Positions 30,007-39,200 of a stretch of 64,000 nucleotides of DNA are shown here, piece by piece (position 1 is the stretch's first letter; every line of letters starts with the position of its first letter). A program made the position numbers and the translations under genes. Under the pieces are notes generated by a model. It did not search any database and had not been told where the DNA came from. It saw nothing but the letters and a program-made list of their open reading frames with translations. Source of the stretch: Pseudomonas yamanorum (GTDB lineage Bacteria > Pseudomonadota > Gammaproteobacteria > Pseudomonadales > Pseudomonadaceae); NCBI RefSeq assembly GCF_013386765.1, contig NZ_JACARE010000001.1, positions 1-64,000 of the forward strand. Reading direction: 5' to 3'.

Positions 30007-31419
30007 TCAGCTCGCCGTGTGCACCGTAGCCTGGGTCGGCTGCAACTTGAACACATAGAACAACACCGTCAGCAGCACCAGGAACGCCGGGCCGACATAC
30101 AGCGCCACGCGGGTGTCCGGGAAGTACGCCATCAGGCCCACCACCAGCAGCAGGAACGCCAGCGCCAGGTAGGAACTGACCGGGTACAGCCACATGCGGT
30201 ATTTGAGGGCTTTTTGCTCGGCCGGGCTCAGGCTCTTACGGAACTTGAGCTGGGCCAGCAGGATCATCAGCCAGGTCCAGATCGCACCGAAAGTGGCGAT
30301 GGAGGTCACCCACACAAAGACTTTTTCCGGGACCATGTAGTTGAGCAGCACGCCCAGCAACAACACGAAGATCGACAGCAAGAGCGCCTTGCGCGGCACG
30401 CCGTTGCTCGACGTGGTGCCGAACGTGGCCGGGGCCTGGCCGTTCTGCGCCAGGCTGTAGAGCATGCGCCCGGTGCTGAAGATGCCGCCGTTGCACGACG
30501 ACAATGCCGCGGTGATCACCACGAAGTTGATGATGCCGGCGGCGGTCTTGATGCCGAGGCGCTCGAAGGTCATCACGAACGGGCTGCCCTGGGTGCCGAT
30601 TTCGTTCCACGGGTAGATCGACAGGATCACGAACAACGCGCCGACGTAGAACAGCAGGATGCGCCAGAATACCGAGCCGATGGCGCTCGGGATGGTCTTC
30701 TGCGGGTTCTTCGCTTCACCGGCGGTCAGGCCGATCATCTCCACGCCCAGGTAGGCGAACATCACCATTTGCAGGGACATCAACACGCCCGTCACGCCGT
30801 TGGGCAGGAAACCGCCGTGGGCCCACAGGTTGGAAATCCCCAGCGCCACGCCGTCGTTGCCGAAACCGAACGCGATGATGCCGACGCCGCCGATCACCAT
30901 CGCGATGATGGTGACGATCTTGATCAGCGCGAACCAGAACTCGAACTCACCGAACGCCTTGACCGCGATCAGGTTGATGGTGCCCATGCTGACCAGCGCC
31001 GCGAGGGCCCAGATCCAGCGGGGCACATCGGGGAACCACACGCCCATGTACACCGCGACCGCGGTGATTTCCGCGACGCAGGTCACCAGCCACAGGAACC
31101 AGTAGTTCCAGCCGGTGAGGAAGCCCGCCAGCGGGCCGAGATAGTCTTGTGCGTAACGACTGAAGGAACCGGCGACCGGATTGTGTACGGCCATCTCGCC
31201 GAGGGCGCGCATGATCACCAGGATCGCCAGGCCGCCGATGATGTAAGACAGCATGATTGCCGGGCCGGCCATTTCAATGGCCTTGGCCGAGCCCAGGAAC
31301 AGACCGACACCGATACAGGCGCCGAGGGCCATCAAGCGAATATGCCGTTCGCCGAGTTCGCGTTTCAGCGGACCGCCCTGAGCGGCCTCGCCATGGGGCA
31401 GGTGATTGCCAGCTGGCAT
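30007..31419 (-). CDS. Amino acid permease, ProY-like
   Basis: The 470-residue protein is an APC/AAT transporter with about twelve membrane helices. The start RHIRLMALGACIGVGLFLGSA, MRALGEMAVHNPVAGSFSRYAQDYLGPLAGF, LWAHGGFLPNG and GSPFVMTFERLGI match the ProY/HutT-like subgroup, so proline or histidine are likely substrates. It works at the inner membrane by proton symport. The ATG at 31419 has GAGG nine bases upstream; the open frame extends much further but without conserved residues. A possible attenuator lies in the 360-base upstream region. Confidence 0.85.
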   Translation of the reverse strand: MPAGNHLPHGEAAQGGPLKRELGERHIRLMALGACIGVGLFLGSAKAIEMAGPAIMLSYIIGGLAILVIMRALGEMAVHNPVAGSFSRYAQDYLGPLAGFLTGWNYWFLWLVTCVAEITAVAVYMGVWFPDVPRWIWALAALVSMGTINLIAVKAFGEFEFWFALIKIVTIIAMVIGGVGIIAFGFGNDGVALGISNLWAHGGFLPNGVTGVLMSLQMVMFAYLGVEMIGLTAGEAKNPQKTIPSAIGSVFWRILLFYVGALFVILSIYPWNEIGTQGSPFVMTFERLGIKTAAGIINFVVITAALSSCNGGIFSTGRMLYSLAQNGQAPATFGTTSSNGVPRKALLLSIFVLLLGVLLNYMVPEKVFVWVTSIATFGAIWTWLMILLAQLKFRKSLSPAEQKALKYRMWLYPVSSYLALAFLLLVVGLMAYFPDTRVALYVGPAFLVLLTVLFYVFKLQPTQATVHTAS

Positions 31420-31784
31420 AGGGATACAACCTCGTCTTGTTATTGGATATGAGCCACCGAGTCCGGGGCGTCGCGGCGGGTGGCCGGGGCGTCCTGATAG
31501 CGGGCCTGCCTTTTGGGCAAGACCGTCTGGCCGGGCCAGATCAGCGGGGGTGCAGTATAAAAAGCAAAACCCAGGGGTTTTCACTCTATAAACGACAAGA
31601 TTCAGCGGGAACTCGCGGTAAAAGCCCCTTTGACGGAGGAGCATTACCTGTTCCGCGTAGGAATCATCGCCAACAAACGGCGGCGAGTATTGCACGGTAA
31701 TGGTGCAGCGTCATGCCCCTACCTTTGGCGGATTTACTGGTGGGGGAGGCTCTAGGGCGGTGTTTTCTGCCTGACTCAATCCAT
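31420..31784 (-). promoter_or_regulatory. Leader region of permease with possible terminator hairpin
   Basis: This 365-base gap holds no gene I can support. On the minus strand it contains AAAACC-CCTG-GGTTTT followed by GCTTTTT (31560-31581), a small terminator-like hairpin about 145 bases before the permease start, and upstream of it a short stem CGCC-N8-GGCG. The arrangement could be an attenuator in the permease leader or the end of a small RNA. No known riboswitch consensus was recognised. Confidence 0.4.
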
Positions 31785-32043
31785 TGTGGCGAGGGAGCTT
31801 GCTCCCGCTGGGCTGCGCAGCAGCCCCAAAACCTGCGCATGCGGTTTTACAGTCAAACCGAGGTGGATTCTTTGGGAGTGCTTCGCACTCCAGCGGGAGC
31901 AAGCTCCCTCGCCACAGCAAGCTCCCTCTCCACAGCAAGCTCCCCCACCACAGCAAGCTCCCTCTCCACAGCAAGCTCCCCCACCACAGCAAGCTCCCTC
32001 CCCACAGCAAGCTCCCCACCACAGCAAGCCCCCTCCCCACAGT
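31785..32043. repeat. REP element with eight-unit 18-bp ladder, left of transposase
   Basis: A REP body (31785-31898) is followed by tandem units of GCAAGCTCCCTCGCCACA from 31899 to 32041: eight units, one of them 17 bases, with two alternating variants (CTCCCTCT and CTCCCCCA). The body is nearly identical, in the same orientation, to the one on the right of the transposase gene, so the pair forms flanking direct repeats. Confidence 0.9.
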
Positions 32044-32144
32044 GAGGGACCATGCATGGAAATACGTACTCAACAATTCCGGGATCAGGGCCCCTGTCAG
32101 GCTGCTAGCGTCAATTCATCTGGAGCAACAAGGAATGCAATGGA

Positions 32145-32603
32145 ATGCCTACACGCCCTCAATCCCATCGCCTGAGAACCGGTAGATTCAGCGAGCCCGG
32201 CAGGGCTTATCTGGTCACAGCCGTCGTCCACAATCGCCAACCACTCTTTACCAACTTTCATCTGGGTCGCCTGCTGGTAACCGAATTCAGGCGTGCCCAT
32301 GAGCAAAAATGGGGGGTTTCCATAGCCTGGGTCATCATGCCGGACCACTTTCATTGGCTGGTCCAGCTTGAGCAACGCAGCCTGCCCCAGCTGATGCAAG
32401 CGGTGAAATCCCGCAGCACGCACACGATCAACCGGGCAAGGAACAGCACAGGAGCCTTTTGGCAGAACGGCTATCACGACCGGGGGATTCGGGACGGTGA
32501 AGATTTGCGTCATTTGGCCCGGTACATCATCGCCAATCCCATCAGAGCGGGACTGGTAGAACGCGCCGGCGACTACCCGCTGTGGGACGCCTGCTGGCTA
32601 TAG
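32145..32603 (+). CDS. REP-associated tyrosine transposase (RAYT)
   Basis: The 152-residue protein is a small HUH-type transposase of the REP-associated family (IS200/IS605-like). It has the HUH motif His68-Phe69-His70 in IMPDHFHWLVQL, the active-site tyrosine Tyr127 in LARYIIANPIRAGLVER, and the conserved FWQNGYHDRGIR. RAYTs cut and join REP hairpin DNA and are held to have spread REP sequences. The start at 32145 has AAGGA upstream. It is flanked on both sides by REP elements of the same family, forming a REPtron, and appears intact. Confidence 0.93.
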   Translation: MPTRPQSHRLRTGRFSEPGRAYLVTAVVHNRQPLFTNFHLGRLLVTEFRRAHEQKWGVSIAWVIMPDHFHWLVQLEQRSLPQLMQAVKSRSTHTINRARNSTGAFWQNGYHDRGIRDGEDLRHLARYIIANPIRAGLVERAGDYPLWDACWL

Positions 32604-32637
32604 GCAGGAACAGCACCTCGCTGGTTAAGGAGCTTGT

Positions 32638-32949
32638 TGTGGCGAGGGAGCTTGCTGTGGCGAGGGAGCTTGCTCCCGCTGGGCTGCGCAGCAGCCCCAA
32701 GACCTGGGCATGCGGTTTTGCAGTCAAACCGAGGTGGGTTCTTTGGGAGTGCTTCGCACTCCAGCGGGAGCAAGCTCCCTCGCCACAGCAAGCTCCCTCG
32801 CCACAGCAAGCTCCCTCGCCACAGCAAGCTCCCTCTCCACAGCAAGCTCCCTCACCACAGCAAGCCCCCTCTCCACAGCAAGCTCCCCCACCACAGCAAG
32901 CTCCCTCTCCACAGCAAGCCCCGTCCCCACAACAAGCTCTCTCACCACA
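32638..32949. repeat. REP element with ten-unit 18-bp ladder, right of transposase
   Basis: Two left-arm units (TGTGGCGAGGGAGCTTGC) precede the REP body, and the right arm continues as ten tandem 18-bp units from 32770 to 32949. The first three are identical; later units carry point changes. Because 18 is a multiple of 3, all frames stay open through the array, giving false long reading frames of six-residue repeats. Confidence 0.92.
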
Positions 32950-33027
32950 AACAACCCCACCCTCACAAATCCCCCCCACTCGCCCACCACCGTCTAAGCT
33001 TCAACCAAGTCCGATCAATCTACGTAA

Positions 33028-36000
33028 ATGGATCAATCGACTATGGGCGCTTTATGGCAGAACGCTTCGACCAAGGCTGCGGTATCCACCGATAGCCCGG
33101 ATGAACAGCCATTGCCACAAAGCCCTCCTCCCCGCAGGCGACTGTGGTGGCGCCTGTTCTGGCTGGTGCTGCTGATTGCGCTGATCGCCCTGGGCTTTGC
33201 CGCGATGCGGGAAATGCACACCTCGCGCCTGCAGGCCAAAACCTTCTCCGACCTCGCCTCAACCCTCACCTATCAAATGCATCCCGGCCCCAGCGATGCG
33301 CGGGTTTATCCCGGCGCCGGGCCCTTCGACAAGCGCCTCGGCTACAGCGCCCTGGGTGAATTCCTGCCGCGCCTGATCAAGCGCGATTACCTGATCCAGG
33401 CACAGGCACGCTTCTCCCCCGACCTGATGAGCTACGCCCAACGTGGCCTGTTCGTGCCCTACCCGGAAAAAATCCAGGCCGGCCTGACCATCACCGATTG
33501 CCGCGCCGCACCGCTGTACCAGTTCACTTATCCCCAGCAGTTCTACCCAAGCTTCACGGCGATCCCGCCGGTGGTGGTCAACAGCCTGCTGTTTATCGAA
33601 GACCGCGACCTGCTCGACCCCAAGCAACCACAACTCAACCCGGCGGTGGATTGGCCGCGTTTCGCCAAGGCCGCCTGGTCCCAGGTGGCGAAGCTCCTGC
33701 ACCTGCCCGGCCAAACCGCCGGCGGCAGCACCCTGGCGACTCAGCTGGAGAAATACCGCCACTCCCCCGACGGCCTGACCCTGTCCGGCGGCGAGAAAAT
33801 CCGCCAGATGATTTCCGCCAGCGTGCGGGCGTATCAGGACGGCCCGCAAACCCTCACGGCTCGCCAGGACATCGTGCGCGATTACCTCAACAGCGTGCCC
33901 CTGTCAGCCGTGCCCGGCCACGGCGAAGTGCACGGCATGGCCGAAGGTTTGCGCGTGTGGTACGGCGCCGACTTCAACCAGACCAACGTCCTGCTCAACG
34001 GCAACGACCCCAAACAGCTGCCGCAAAAAGGCCTGGCCCTGCGGGAGGTGCTGTCGCTGATGATCGCCCAGCGCCGGCCCTCTCACTATTTGTCCAAGGG
34101 CCACAAGGAACTGGCCGACCTCACCGACAGCCACATCCGCCTGCTCGCCCAGAACAACGTGATCGACCCGGCGCTGGCCAAGGCCGCCCTCGCCAGCCAC
34201 GTTACCTACCGTGACTGGCAGCAGCAGCCAACGATCCAGCCGATCGAAAGCAACAAGGGCATCACCGTCGCCCGTACTCGCCTGGCCGCCCTGCTCAACC
34301 AGCCGTTGTACGACCTTGACCGCCTTGACCTCGCCGCCACCAGCACGTTGCAAGCCGACCTGCAAAGCCAGGCCAGCGCTTACCTCAAGCACCTCGCCGA
34401 CCCGGCCTTCGCCACGCAGATCGGCCTGATCGGCCCCACGCTGCTGACACCCGCCAGCACCGCCCAGGTTCGCTACAGCTTCAACCTTTACGAGATGACA
34501 CCCGACGGCGCGCGGGTGCGGGTGCAGACCGACAGCACCGACCAACCCTTCGACATCAACGAAGGCAGCAAGCTGGAACTGGGCTCCACCGCCAAGCTGC
34601 GGGTGATGACCACCTACCTGCAAATCGTCAGCGAGCTGCACGATAAATACGGTGCAATGCCGGCGGCCGAGCTGCGCAAAGTCCCGGTGGACGACCAGGA
34701 CCGCATCACCCGCTGGGCCCTCGATTACCTGATCCAGAACAGCGACCGCAAACTGCCGGCCATGCTCGACGCAGCCCTCAATCGGCAGTACTCGGCCAAC
34801 ACCAGCGAAGGCTTTTTTACCGGTGGCGGCATGCACCACTTCCACAACTTCCGCATTCAGGACAACGGCCGTACACCCACGTTGATCGAAGCGCTGCGCG
34901 AGTCGATCAACCTGCCGTTCATCCGTCTGATGCGCGACCTGGTGCGCTACAGCACCTACCAGGGCCCGAACAACAGCGCCGAGTTGCTCAAGGACGACAA
35001 CGACCCGCGCCGCCAGGAATACCTGGCGCAGTTCGCCGACCGCGAAGGCACCACCTTCCTGCTCAAGTTCTGGAAGAAATACCGCAACAAGAACACCCAG
35101 GCCCGCCTCGACACCTTTCTCGACAGCATGCACCCCACCGCCATACGCCTGGCCGCCGTGCACCGCTACCTGCTGCCCAACGCCAGCCAGGCGAGTTTCA
35201 ACAGCTTTATCCGCTCGCACCTGAGCAGCGTGAAAAGCACTGAAAAACTCACCGACGAACGCCTCGACAAGCTCTACCAGAACTACGGCCCCGGCGCCTA
35301 CGACCTGCCCGACCAGGGCTATATCGCCAAGGTCCACCCACTGGATTTGTGGCTGATGGGCTACCTGCTGAACAACCCCGACGCCACCTTCACCCAGGCC
35401 ACCGCCGCCAGCGAACATGAGCGCCAGGAGGTTTACAGCTGGCTGTTCAAGAGCCGCCACAAGAGCGCCCGGGACAGCCGCATCCGCACCATGCTGGAGA
35501 TCGAAGCGTTCCTCGATATTCACCAGCGCTGGCAAAAAGTCGGCTACCCGTTCGACCACCTGGTGCCATCGCTGGCCACCGCCATCGGCAGTTCCGGCGA
35601 CCGTCCCGCCGCGCTGGCGGAGCTGGTGGGCATCATCCTCAACGACGGCGTACGCGAACCCACGCTGCGCATCGACAGCCTGCGCTTTGCCGCCGACACG
35701 CCCTATGAAACCCGCCTGATCAACGACCCCAATCGCGGCAAGCGGGTGATGCCGTCCGAAGTGGCCACGGCCCTGCGGGGAGCCCTTTCGCAAGTGGTGG
35801 ACGCCGGTACCGCACGCCGCGTGTCCGGCAGTTTCAACCTGGCCGACGGCACACCGCTGGCCATGGGCGGCAAGACCGGCACCGGCGACAACCGCATCGA
35901 AGCCATCGGCGCCGGCGGGCGGGTTCTCAGCTCCAAGGCGATCAACCGCACGGCAACATTCGTGTTCTATATCGGCGACCATCACTTCGGTGCGCTCACC

Positions 36001-36153
36001 GCGTTCGTGCCCGGCGCGTCGGCCCAGGGGTTCAAGTTCACCTCGGCGTTGCCGGTGCAGGTGCTCAAGGGCATGGCGCCGATTCTTACCCCGTATTTGC
36101 AGCCCGGGGACAGCACCTTGTGCCAGACTCCGCCCGCCACCGCCGCACGTTGA
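33028..36153 (+). CDS. Class A penicillin-binding protein-like (transglycosylase/transpeptidase)
   Basis: The 1041-residue protein is a bifunctional peptidoglycan synthase type. A membrane anchor spans residues about 40-60 after a Pro-rich cytoplasmic tail. The GT51 glycosyltransferase domain has the catalytic Glu191 in FIEDRDLLDP and GGSTLATQLEKYRHS. The transpeptidase region has Ser520-x-x-Lys523 in GSTAKLR and the KTG motif at Lys949 (GGKTGTGDN). The second active-site motif (SxN) could not be located with certainty. The chain is longer than PBP1a/b, with an inserted helical region between the SxxK and KTG motifs. It stands alone between the RAYT locus and the NEL gene. A role in cell wall polymerisation or repair at the outer face of the inner membrane is expected. 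Confidence 0.8.
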   Translation: MDQSTMGALWQNASTKAAVSTDSPDEQPLPQSPPPRRRLWWRLFWLVLLIALIALGFAAMREMHTSRLQAKTFSDLASTLTYQMHPGPSDARVYPGAGPFDKRLGYSALGEFLPRLIKRDYLIQAQARFSPDLMSYAQRGLFVPYPEKIQAGLTITDCRAAPLYQFTYPQQFYPSFTAIPPVVVNSLLFIEDRDLLDPKQPQLNPAVDWPRFAKAAWSQVAKLLHLPGQTAGGSTLATQLEKYRHSPDGLTLSGGEKIRQMISASVRAYQDGPQTLTARQDIVRDYLNSVPLSAVPGHGEVHGMAEGLRVWYGADFNQTNVLLNGNDPKQLPQKGLALREVLSLMIAQRRPSHYLSKGHKELADLTDSHIRLLAQNNVIDPALAKAALASHVTYRDWQQQPTIQPIESNKGITVARTRLAALLNQPLYDLDRLDLAATSTLQADLQSQASAYLKHLADPAFATQIGLIGPTLLTPASTAQVRYSFNLYEMTPDGARVRVQTDSTDQPFDINEGSKLELGSTAKLRVMTTYLQIVSELHDKYGAMPAAELRKVPVDDQDRITRWALDYLIQNSDRKLPAMLDAALNRQYSANTSEGFFTGGGMHHFHNFRIQDNGRTPTLIEALRESINLPFIRLMRDLVRYSTYQGPNNSAELLKDDNDPRRQEYLAQFADREGTTFLLKFWKKYRNKNTQARLDTFLDSMHPTAIRLAAVHRYLLPNASQASFNSFIRSHLSSVKSTEKLTDERLDKLYQNYGPGAYDLPDQGYIAKVHPLDLWLMGYLLNNPDATFTQATAASEHERQEVYSWLFKSRHKSARDSRIRTMLEIEAFLDIHQRWQKVGYPFDHLVPSLATAIGSSGDRPAALAELVGIILNDGVREPTLRIDSLRFAADTPYETRLINDPNRGKRVMPSEVATALRGALSQVVDAGTARRVSGSFNLADGTPLAMGGKTGTGDNRIEAIGAGGRVLSSKAINRTATFVFYIGDHHFGALTAFVPGASAQGFKFTSALPVQVLKGMAPILTPYLQPGDSTLCQTPPATAAR

Positions 36154-36292
36154 AAAAGGTGACAGGTATGCGCTTTATCCACGCATTTTTCCGCTGAAAA
36201 AGCCGCCTGTTCCAGCCGGTATTCGAACTTATCGGCGGCCCCGGGCCTGAATAGACTGAGCCGTTACTCTTGCTCTGATTCAGGTCTATCCC

Positions 36293-39200
36293 ATGTCCGA
36301 TCTACCCGGTGCCGATTTTCAAGGCACCCACTATTTACTGATCAAAAACACCCTGCCACCGTGGATCAAAGGCGCAGCCCTTGACCGGGTGCGTGCGTTG
36401 AAAACCGCCCGCCCGCTCAACGTTGCGCCCACACCCGCGCTCAAAACCGCCATCGCCGAACACTGGCAAAACCAAAGCGCCGTGGACCAGAAATTTCGTG
36501 ACCTCAACGACGTCCAGGCGTTCGCCGAGCCCCTGCTTAAAAGCGCCCTGGCCCACTACGGCGAGATCGACGTGCGCAACACCTTCCTGCGCCTGTATAG
36601 CAAGGCCGAACTGGCCTGGTGGGTGCACGACAGCAGCAACGCGGTGGTCAGCCGCACCGTCTCGCTGCTGGATGCCGCGCTGCATAACTTTGCCGCCAGC
36701 GACAGCTTTGTCGACTACGCCTTTCTGTCCGCTGAAGACGCCCGCGGCCAGCGCGACGTGTTGAACCTGCGCCACCGTACCAGCGGCGCCTCACTCACGG
36801 CCGACACCTTCAAAACCCTTTGCCGCCAACTGAACATCGGCGCGCATTATCAGGCGCGACTGCAGGAGGCCCTGGGGTTCAACAATGCCGCCCTGGCCCG
36901 CACCGTGCGCGATGCAACCATCCGCAGTCAGAAAAGCGCCCTGACGGTTGCCGCCCATCTGGCGCTGATCCATGGCCACATGAGGCCTGATGCCCACCAG
37001 GCGACGCTCAAACTGGTCGCCGGCCAGTCGGACGCACATCTGGATGGCCGTCCTCTGGGGGCCTACACCGTACATTTGATGAACAGCGCCCTGAGTGGCA
37101 TCGTGCTGTTCTGCGCCACCCCCGGCACCGAGATGCCCGTGGGCCGGCTGATCGTCTACGTCCCCGAAGACCCCGAGCACCCGCTCAAGGAATACCCCTC
37201 GCCGATTGCCTTCGTCCAGGAACTCACCCGGCAACTGCGGGACAGCCCCCGCTACCAGCGGTTTTTCAGCCAGTTTGTCGCCCAGGGCGAGCGCGGTCAC
37301 TTCTTTGCCAACCTCAACGCGCGCCTGAGCACAGTCCGCTGGCACCAGAAAGCCCCGACCGACCCAGGCCCCACCTGGAAAGACACTCCGGTGAGCAACC
37401 CAAACCTGCAATTTCGTCTGCAGCACATCGCCGACGATTACCAGAACCGCTCCAGCAACCCCGGCGAAAATGACCTGTGGCACTACCGGTTCCGCATCAC
37501 CCTGAACAAGGTCCTGAATGACGCCCGGGAAATCGCCGTGTCCACGGCCCTGGCCGACCGGCACGCACGCTGGGCATGGTGGGACAACCTGGAAAAAATC
37601 CTCTCCGACCTGCTCAACGCTGCCTTGCTGGTGGCCACGCCGTTTGTGCCGGTGCTGGGAGAACTGATGCTGGTCTACAGCGCTTATCAGATCGCCGACG
37701 AGGTGTTTACGGGCATCGTCGACTGGGCCGAAGGTCAACGGTTAGAGGCGTTCGAACACTTGATGGATGTGGTCGACAGCGTCCTGCAATTTGCCGCATT
37801 CGGCGCGGCGAGCACCCTGGGCCAGGCGGCGCGCCTGAAGCTGTCTTCCTTTGTCGAAGGGCTCAAGCCGGTGACCACCGCCGACGGTCACACCCGCCTG
37901 TGGAACCCCGACCTGACGCCCTACACCTTGAAAAATATCGCGCTGGCAGCGGACGCAAAACCTGATGCCCGGGGCCTGTACTCCCATCAAGACCAACTGA
38001 TCCTGCCACTGGACAACCAGCACGTAGAGGTTCGCCAGACCGACGACAACGGCCAACACCGCATCCGGCACCCTCGACGCCCGGACGCCTACCACCCCAA
38101 GGTGTCGTTTAACGGTCATGGCGCCTTCGTGCACGAAGCGGAACAGCCCCGTCGTTGGGACAGCACCCTCCTGATGCGCCGCCTCGGGCCTCGCACCCAG
38201 GCCTTCAGTGACCTTGAATTGCAACAGGTACGGCGCATCAGCGCCACCGATGAAGACCAGTTACGTGGCCTGTATGTGTATAACCGTCCGCCACCGCCAT
38301 TGCTGGAGACAACCCTCAAACGCCACGAGGCCTACCACACCGCCAAAACCGCCGCCGGCACCTTGCGCACCGGCACGCCGCTGCCCGATGACCCGTCCTC
38401 GGCATGGTTTGAACAGACCGTCACCGAGCTGCAGGGCTGGCCCGAAAATGCCGCGTTGCAGGTGTTCGCCCGCACCGATCTTGCCGGGGGTTCTCGTACC
38501 TACACCAAGCCCGACGCCACCCCTTCCGCCACCCTGAAAATCAGCCTGGGGCAGGTGATGTCCGGCCAACTGCCGGAACGGGTGCTGGGGTTTCTCGACG
38601 AAGAGGCCATCCGCACACTGCTGGGTCGCGACGTGCCCCGGGCCGAACGGGTACAAGCGCTGCGCGATCAACTGGCCGACTACGTGCAGACCCAGACCGA
38701 CGACATCGGGCAGTACGTGCACCAGATCAACCAGCAATCCGCTGACCCGCAGGTGCGCCTGCTGCAACGCCAACTGCCCGGCCTCGACCCGACGCTGGCC
38801 CGCACCGTGCTCGACACCGCCACCCACACCGAGCGCCAGACCCTGAGTGAACAGCACGTGCCTTTGCGGCTGCTCAACCAGGCTGAGGAATTGAACTTCG
38901 TCCAGCACGCCAACCAGGCCTACGCCGGGCTATATCCGTCCTGGCCGCTGACACCAGACACCGAACGCATGGTGCTCAACACCCTGAAACTGCACAGCGA
39001 TGCCTTTGCAGACCTGCACCTGGAAGTCCGCGAGCAAACCCCGGACGGCCCGTTGCGCTGTGAAGCCGGCCCGGCCGATGCGGCGCAGCAACGAATCCTG
39101 GTGCGCAAAAACAACCACGGCTACGAGCTGTTCGACCAGGCCCACCAGCGCCTGCACACCCTGGACACCCTCTACGAATCGCTGCTGCACGCCGTCACCG

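Noticed and set aside
31899..32041. Tandem array as a CRISPR
   Set aside because: Units are contiguous without spacers and derive from the REP end; no cas genes are present.
32542..32979. Open frames with six-residue repeats around the REP ladders
   Set aside because: They arise because the 18-bp unit is a multiple of three. They have no independent support as proteins.
33904..35985. 693-residue open frame on the minus strand
   Set aside because: It lies entirely antisense to the class A penicillin-binding protein, whose motifs are intact. Such long mirror frames are common in GC-rich Pseudomonas genes and this one has no recognisable domain.
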